A DNA stretch of 64,000 bases from Hordeum vulgare subsp. vulgare (lineage: Eukaryota > Streptophyta > Magnoliopsida > Poales > Poaceae), in the NCBI RefSeq assembly GCF_904849725.1, contig NC_058524.1, forward strand, positions 352,095,823 to 352,159,822, read 5' to 3'. Positions 56,753 to 64,000 of the stretch are shown here, in pieces. The stretch's first letter is position 1. Each line of letters starts with the position of its first letter. The position numbers were made by a program, and so were the translations under genes. The notes below the pieces were generated by a model. The model made no database searches. It was not told where the DNA came from and saw only the letters and a program-made list of their open reading frames with translations.

Positions 56753-57951
56753 TGTCGGGACCCCGATCCTAAGCCATAAGAATTGAGCCTGTAACACATC
56801 ACATCTCTTTGCGGTCTCACGCACGGTTAACCCCACGGCTGCCACCTTACCATAGTCGGGATCATTTGCGCCTTCTGACTCACGTATGCATTTGTGTCGC
56901 TCGCATTCCAATGTCAAAGAACCCGGGTCGACATAACTAGTCATAAACTCATGTAGCTCAAGTGTACACATACAGGCATACATAACCCAGCAAAGCAGGT
57001 GTCGGTCATCGGCGAGTGTAGACGAGTTGTAGCAAGCTACAAGGACTCCATTACTCCGCGTGACATTTCCCCGTAGGGACAGACATATCAACTAAGAAGG
57101 ATACATGCCGGTCAACCGATGTGTCCAGAGCAGTAGCGAACTACCAAGGCTCGGTGAAAACACAAAGGGGCATTTCTCTATATAGGGAGCTACTAAGGGC
57201 ATACGACTAGGTGTCGAATCCCATACATATCACAGTGCATCACACGTACGCATGACATACTCGATATGCATAGATACAACAATGGCATCACAACATAACC
57301 ATACAACAACACAACATTTATTTAGAAGACTCAGAAGAGTCTTGCATAATATGTTCATACAGGCAGGGGTCACACGACCCGACACTCAAGTCATACAAGC
57401 AGAGTCATACAAACCAAGCGGAAGCATAAAAGCTGTCTGAGTACAAACAAATGAAAGGAAAAGGCATAAAGCCTAACTATCTACACATCCCTTCTGAAAG
57501 GGGCCAGGTCGTAGCTGGGACACCAGCTACTCGTCATCATCGATGTCTAGATAGAACCAACCTGTTGGCTCATGGGTATCCTGTGAAAAATTATTAAGCA
57601 AACATGAGTACAAGAGTACTCAGCAAGACTATAGAACAGATAAATCTACTCATGCACAGGTATCAACAAAGGGGGTTGTGGTGTTTCATGCAGCAAGCCA
57701 GCTTTGACACTTGGCTAGACTAAACTACAATTTTAAATGGTTTTAAACAACTTTGATAAGTCGTACACGAGTCCACTACCACCACAACAATACACTATCA
57801 TGAAGTCCTTTCCGTCTCCCTACGGAAATGCCATACATGATACTCACGCTTATCTTGATACTTTTATGAGTAGCCATTAATGTGGTCTATGAACAACATA
57901 TGTCTCCAAGTAGTCCATATCCGCGGACGCGGCTATTCGAATAGATTGTAA
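56753..57951 (+). mobile_element. Unidentified LTR-like fragment
   Basis: The block begins TGTCGGGACCCCGATCC at 56753, directly after ATGGG (a candidate target duplication), and is interrupted at 57951 by Angela copy 3. It has no open frame with a known domain. The start, with its TCGGG/CCCGA near-palindrome, looks like the terminus of a Triticeae LTR, but I cannot name the family or its orientation. Confidence 0.45.
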
Positions 57952-59762
57952 TGTTGGGGAACGTCGCATGGGAAACAAAAATTTTCCTACGCACACGAAG
58001 ACCTATCATGGTGATGTCCATCTACGAGAGGGGATGAGTGATCTACGTACCCTTGTAGATCGCACAGCAGAAGCATTAGAGAACGCGGTTGATGTAGTGG
58101 AACGTCCTCACGTCCCTCGATCCGCCCCGCGAACAATCCCGCGATCAGTCCCACGATCTAGTACCGAACGGACGGCACCTCCGCGTTCAGCACACGTACA
58201 GCTCGACGATGATCTCGGCCTTCTTGATCCAGCAAGAGAGACGGAGAGGTAGAAGAGTTCTCCGGCAGCGTGACGGCGCTCCGGAGGTTGGTGATGACCT
58301 TGTCTCAGCAGGGCTCCGCCCGAGCTCCGCAGAAACGCGATCTAGAGGAAAAACCGTGGAGGTATGTGGTCGGGCTGCTGTGGAAAAGTCGTCTCAAATC
58401 AGCCCTAAAACCTCCGTATATATAGGTGGGAGGGAGGGGAGGAGGCAGCCTCAAAACCTAAAGGTTTGGCCGAAATTGGAGGTGGAGGAGTCCTACTCCA
58501 ATCCTACTTGGAGTAGGATTCCACCTTCCCACTTGGAAACTCTTTCCACCTTGTGTTTTTTCCTTCTCAAACCTTATGGGCCTTAGTGGGAACTTATTCC
58601 AGCCCACTAGGGGCTGGTTTATCTCTTCCCATAGCCCATGAGACCCCTTGGGGCGTGACACCCCTCCCGATGGTCCCCGGCACCCCTCCCGGCACTCCCG
58701 GTACACTACCGATGAGCCCGAAACTTTTCCGGTAATGCACGAAAACCTTCCGGTAACCAAATGAGGTCATCCTATATATCAATCTTCGTTTCCGGACCAT
58801 TCCGGAAACCCTCGTGACGTCCGTGATCTCATCCGGGACTCCGAACAACATTCGGTAACCAACCATATAACTCAAATACGCATAAAACAATGTCGAACCT
58901 TAAGTGTGCAGACCCTGCGGGTTCGAGAACTATGTAGACATGACCTGAGAGACTCCTCGGTCAATATCCAATAGCGGGACCTGGATGCCCATATTGGATC
59001 CTACATATTCTACGAAGATCTTATCGTTTGAATCTCAGTGCCAAGGATTCATATAATCCCGTATGTCATTCCCTTTGTCCTTCGGTATGTTACTTGCCCG
59101 AGATTCGATCGTCAGTATCCGCATACCTATTTCAATCTCGTTTACCGGCAAGTCTCTTTACTCGTTCCGTAATACAAGATCCCGCAACTTACACTAAGTT
59201 ACATTGCTTGCAAGGCTTGTGTGTGATGTTGTATTACCGAGTGGGCCCCGAGATACCTCTCCGTCACACGGAGTGACAAATCCCAGTCTTGATCCATACT
59301 AACTCAACTAACACCTTCGGAGATACCTGTAGAGCATCTTTATAGTCACCCAGTTACGTTGCGACGTTTGATACACACAAGGCATTCCTCCGGTGTCAGT
59401 GAGTTATATGATCTCATGGTCATAGGAACAAATACTTGACACGCAGAAAACAGTAGCAACAAAATGACACGATCAACATGCTACGTCTATTAGTTTGGGT
59501 CTAGTCCATCACATGATTCTCCTAATGATGTGATCCCGTTATCAAGTGACAACAATTGCCTATGGCCAGGAAACCTTGACCATCTTTGATCAATGAACTA
59601 GTCAACTAGAGGCTTACTAGGGACAGTGTTTTTGTCTATGTATCCACACAAGTATTGTGTTTCCAATCAATACAATTATAGCATGGATAATAAACGATTA
59701 TCATGAACTAAGAAATATAATAATAACTAATTTATTATTGCCTCTAGGGCATATTTCCAACA
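57952..59762 (-). repeat. 3' LTR of Angela copy 3 (1811 bp)
   Basis: On the plus strand it reads TGTTGGGGAACG...TATTTCCAACA, the reverse complement of the other Angela LTRs. It is 21 bp shorter than copy 2, partly by loss of one 12-bp minisatellite unit. Open frames such as 58209-58586 and 57968-58252 are LTR readings, not genes. Confidence 0.93.
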
Positions 59763-59776
59763 GTCTCCCACTTGCA
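59763..59776 (-). promoter_or_regulatory. Polypurine tract of Angela copy 3
   Basis: The plus strand reads GTCTCCCACTTGCA here, the complement of the purine tract seen at 954-966 and 33852-33864. Confidence 0.7.
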
Positions 59777-59829
59777 CTAGAGTCAATAATCTAGTTCACA
59801 TCACCATGTGATTCCAACGAATCCAACAC

Positions 59830-62800
59830 CCATATAGTTCTGGGGTCTGATCACGTCTTGCTCGTGAGAGAGGTTTCAGTCAACGGTTCTGAAACTTTCA
59901 GATCCGTGTGTTCTTTACAAATCTTTATGTCATCTTTATAGATGCTGCTACTACGTGCTATTCGGAAATGCTCCAAATATCTACTGTTCTATACGAATCC
60001 GTTTCACTACTCATAGTTATTCGGATTAGTGTCAAAGCTTGCATCAACGTAACCCTTTACGACGAACTCTTTAACCACCTCCATAATCGAGAAAAATTCC
60101 TTAGTCCATTAGTTACTAAGGATAAATTTTGACCGCTGCTAGTGATTCAATCATGGATCACTCTCTGTACCCTCAACAGACTTTGAGTCAAGGCACACAT
60201 CAGGTGCGGTACACAGCATGGCATACTTTAGATTCTACGGCTAAGGCATAGAAGACGACCTTCGTCTATTCTCTTTATTCTGTCGTGGTCGGGTTTTTGA
60301 GTCTTACTCAAATTCACACCTTACAACACAACCAAGAACTCCTTCTTTGCTGATCTATTTTGAACTCATTCAAAAACTTGTCAAGGCATGCATCTTATTG
60401 AAACTTTCATTAAGCGCTTTTGATCCATCTCCATAGATCTTTGATGCTCAACGTTCAAGTAGCGCAATCCAGGTATTCCTTTGAAAACTCCTTTCAAACA
60501 ACCTTGTATGCTTTACAGAAATTCTACATTACTTCTGATCCAAAATATGTCAACCACATATACTTATCAGAAATTCTACAGTGCTCCCACTCACTTCTTT
60601 GGAAATACAAGTTTCTCATAAACCTTGTACACACCCTAAATCTTTGATCATCTCATCAAAGTGCTTATTCCAACTCCGAGATGCTTGCACCAGTCCATTG
60701 AAGGATCGCTGGAGCTTGCATACTTGCTAGTATCTTTAGGATCGACAAAACGTCCTGGTTGTATCACATACAATGTTTGCTCAAGGAAACCGTCGAGGAA
60801 ACAATGTTTTGACATCCTACGTGCAATATTTCATAAATAATGCATCAACAACTAACATAATTCTAACAGACCTTTAGCATCGCTACGAGTGAGAAAGTCT
60901 CATCATAGTCAACTGTTTGATCTTGTCGAAAACATCTTTGCGACAAGTCGAGCTTTTCTTAATAGTGACTTATCACCATCATTGTCTGTTTTCCTTTAAA
61001 GATCCATCTTTACTCAATAGTCCTATGACCATCAAGTAATTCTTCCAAAGTCTACACTTTGTTTTCATCCATGGATCCTCTCTCGGATTTCATGGCTTCC
61101 AGCCATTTGTCGGAATCTGGGCCCACCATCGCTTTCTCCATAACTCGTAGGTTCACTGTTGCTCAACAACATGACCTCCAAGACAGGGTTACCGTACTAC
61201 TCTGCAGCAGTACGCGACCTTGTCGACCTACGAGGTTTGTAGTAACTTGATTCGAAGCTCAATGATCACCATCATCAGCTTCCACTTCAATTGGTGTAGG
61301 CGCCACAGGAACAACTTCCTGCGCCCTGCTACACACTGGTTGAAGTGATGGTTCAGTAACCTCATCAAGTTCTACTACTCTCCCACTCAATTCTCTCGAG
61401 AGAAACCTTTCCTCGAGAAAGGATCCGTTTCTAGAAAACAAAAACTTTGCTTTTGGATCTGAGATAGGAGATGTACCCAACTGTTTTGGATACCCTATGA
61501 AGAAGCATTTATCCGCTTTGGGTTCGAGCTTATCAGATTGAAACTTTTTCACATAAGTGTCGAAACCCCAAACTTTCAAGAAACGACAGTTTAGATTTCT
61601 CTAAACCTCAGTCTATACTGTGTCATCTCAACGGAAATACGCGGTGCCCTATTTAAAGTGAATGCGGTTGTCTCTAATGCATAACCCATAAACGATAGTG
61701 GTAATTCGATAAGAGACATCACAGCATGTACCATACTAAATAGTGCGTGGCTATGACGTTCAGACACATCATCACACTATGATGTTCCAGGTGGCATGAA
61801 CTGTGAAACAATTTCCACATTGTCTTAACTGTGTACCAAAAACTCGTAACTCAGATATTCATTTCTATGATCATATCGTAGGCAGTTCATCCTCTTGTTA
61901 CGACGAACTTCACTCTGAAACGGAATTGAACTTTTCAATATTTCAGACTTGTGATTCATTAAGTAAATACTCATGTATCTACTCAAGTCGTCAGTGAAGT
62001 AAGAACATAATGATATCCACTGCGTGCCTCAGCACCCATTGGACTGCATACATCAAAATGTATCACTTCCAACAAGTTACTATCTTACTTCATCTCAATG
62101 AAAACCAGGCCTTGCTCATGTGGTATGATTTGCATGTCACTAGTGATTCGAAATCAGGTGAGTACAAAGATCCATCAGCATGGAGCCTCTTCATGCAATT
62201 TATACTAACATGACTCAAGCGGCAGTGCCACAAGTAAGTGGTACTATCATCATTAACTCATATCTTTTGGCACCAATATCATGAACATGTGTAACACTAC
62301 AATCGATATTCAATAAACCATTGAAGGTGATTATTCAAGCAAATAGAGTAACCATTATTCTCTTTAAATGAATAATCGTATTGCAATAAACACGATCCAA
62401 TCATGTTCATGCTTAACACAAGCACCAAATAATGATTATTTAGGTTTAACACCAATCCCGATGGTAGAGGGAGCGTGCGACGTTTGATCATATCAATCTT
62501 GGAAACACTTCCAACATGTATCGTCACCTCGCCTTTAGCTAGTCTCCGTTTATGCCGTAGCTTTCATTTCGCGTCACTAATCACTTAGCAACCGAACCGG
62601 TATCCAATACCCTCGTGCTACTAGGAGTACTAGTAAAGTACACATCAACATCATGTATATCAAATACACTTCTTTCGACTTTTGCCAGCCTTCTTATCTA
62701 CAAAGTATCTTGAGTTGCTCCGCCTCAGTGATTGTTCCCCTCATTACAGAAGCACTTAGTCTCGGATTTGGGTTTAATCTTGGGTCTCTTCATTAGTGCA

Positions 62801-63900
62801 GCAACTGTTTTGCCGTTTCACGAAGTATCCCTTCTAGCCCTTGCCTTTCTTGAAACTTAGTGGTTTTACAAACCATCAACTATTGATGCTCCTTCTTGAT
62901 TTCTACTTTCGCAGTGTCAAACATCGCGAATCGCTCAAGGATCATTGTATGTATCCTTGATATGTTATAGTTCATCACGAAGCTCTCACAGCTTGGTGGC
63001 AGTGACTTTGGAGAACTATCACTATCTCATCTGGAAGATTAACTCCCACTTGATTCAAGCGATTGTCGTACTCAGACAATCTGAGCACATGCTCAACGAT
63101 TGAGCCTTTTCTCCTGTGCTTTGTGGACAAAGAATCTTGTCGGAGGTCTCGTACCTCTTAACAAGGGCACAAGCATGAAATCACAATTTCATCTCTTTAG
63201 AACATCACTTATGTTCCGTGACGTTTTACAACGTTTTTGGCGCCTTGCTTCTAAGCCATTAAGTATTTTTGTACTGAACTATCGTGTAGTCATCAGAAAC
63301 GTGTATGTCGGATGTTCACAGCATCCACAAACGACGCTCGAGGTGCAGCACACCGAGTGGTGCATTAAGGACATAAGCCTTCTGTGCAGCAACGCGGACA
63401 ATCCTCGGTTTTACAGACTCAGTCTGCAAAGTTTGCTACTATCAACTTTCAACTAAATTTTCTCTAGGAACATATAAAACAGTAGAGCTATAGCGCAAGC
63501 TACATCGTAATTCGCAAAGACCATTAGACTATGTTCATGACAATTAGTTCAATTAATCATATTACTTAAGAACTCCCACTCAAAAAGTACATCTCTCTAG
63601 TCATTTGAGTGGTACATGATCCAAATTCGCTATCTCAAGTCCGATCATCACGTGAGTCGAGAATAGTTTCAGTGGTAAGCATCCCTATGCTAATCATATC
63701 AACTATACGATTCATGCTCGACCTTTCGGTCTCATGTGTTCCGAGGCCATGTATGCACATGCTAGGCTCGTCAAGCTTAACCCGAGTGTTCCGCGTGTGC
63801 AACTGTTTTGCACCCGTTGTATGTGAACGTTGAGTCTATCACACCCGATCATCACGTGGTGTCTCGAAACGAAGAACTGTCGCAACGGTGCACAGTCGGG
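59830..63900 (-). pseudogene. Angela copy 3 gag-pol, extensively decayed
   Basis: This is collinear with copy 2 in reverse. The RT catalytic box lies at 60549-60560 and reads Tyr-Val-Val-Asp. Linker sequence follows at 61259-61579 (VKKFQSDKLEPKADKCFFIG), the integrase region is about 61650-62280, the protease Asp-Thr-Gly-Ser is near 62590-62605, and gag runs about 62700-63560. Many stops and shifts are present, several identical to those in copy 2. No functional product is expected. Borders are approximate. Confidence 0.78.
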
Positions 63901-64000
63901 GAGAACACAATTTCGTCTTGAAATTTTAGTGAGAGATCACCTCATAATGCTACCGTCGTTCTAAGCAAAATAAGGTGCATAAAAGGATTAACATCACATG

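Larger units (their letters stand above)
57952..64000 (-). mobile_element. Angela/BARE1-like Copia element, minus strand, 3' LTR and most of the internal domain (copy 3)
   Basis: The 3' LTR occupies 57952-59762 and the internal domain 59763-64000, running off the window. By comparison with copy 2 about 0.75 kb of leader and the 5' LTR are missing. The candidate target duplication TGTAA (57947-57951) cannot be tested. The internal region is collinear with copy 2. Confidence 0.93.

Noticed and set aside
58209..58586. 125-codon plus-strand frame, and related frames at 2142-2553, 28200-28397 and 35039-35260
   Set aside because: The same reading occurs in every Angela LTR in either orientation. 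It is LTR promoter sequence, not a conserved gene.
1..64000. Host protein-coding, rRNA or tRNA genes
   Set aside because: I scanned for conserved rRNA/tRNA sequences and non-transposon protein domains and saw none. Subtle host exons cannot be excluded without a database search.

Overview
This window looks like intergenic DNA from a large grass genome of the wheat/barley tribe (Triticeae). Essentially all of it is transposable elements inserted into one another. The Triticeae assignment rests on recognised repeat families: BARE1/Angela/WIS-type Copia LTRs, Athila-lineage Gypsy elements of the Sabrina/WHAM type, a Tat-lineage Gypsy element, a CACTA end starting CACTACAAG, and a Helitron 3' end. 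I found no host gene, rRNA or tRNA gene. Every protein-coding stretch belongs to a transposon, and almost all carry stops or frameshifts.

Layout. 1-2718: 3' end of an Angela-like Copia element (plus strand), ending in a complete LTR. 2719-7019: right-hand part of a CACTA DNA transposon with two families of internal tandem repeats and a GC-rich gene-like patch. 7020-7888: fragments of older LTRs. 7889-52961: a large nest. Its host is an Athila-lineage element ('Athila-1') whose 5' LTR starts at 7889 and whose 3' LTR starts at 52292. It has been split by (i) a gag-only Athila-type element at 9051-16053 with target duplication GTACC; (ii) a long LTR-like insertion at 17806-24287, itself holding a Helitron at about 18499-20721; (iii) a 13-kb Tat-lineage element at 25602-47343 with target duplication GTGGA and two 533-bp LTRs; and (iv) about 780 bp of foreign filler at 47386-48163. 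The Tat element was in turn hit in gag by a complete Angela-like element at 27026-35696 (target duplication CCTTA, two 1832-bp LTRs). 52962-56752: a second, truncated Athila-type element inserted in the 3' LTR of the first. 56753-57951: start of an unidentified LTR. 57952-64000: a minus-strand Angela-like element running off the right edge.

Coding content. The best-preserved pol is in the Tat element: reverse transcriptase with YMDD, RNase H, a second archaeal-type RNase H and an integrase with D-59-D-35-E geometry. From 37603 to 40752 it is one reading frame broken by only two stop codons. Downstream of pol lie a 15-copy 70-bp hairpin array, a five-copy 171/172-bp array, and a spliced gene on the opposite strand (46289 to 43002) whose first exon resembles the 'putative gypsy type transposon' (Transposase_28) domain. 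Athila-1 carries an extra small coiled-coil ORF after integrase. All three Angela-like copies share the same catalytic-site loss in reverse transcriptase (YVDD to YVVD), which suggests the family multiplied as defective copies mobilised in trans.

Timing. Counting by eye, the two Tat LTRs differ at about 21 of 533 sites and the two LTRs of the nested Angela at about 66 of 1832. At 1.3e-8 substitutions per site per year both would be about 1.4-1.6 million years old. These are hand counts, not an alignment.
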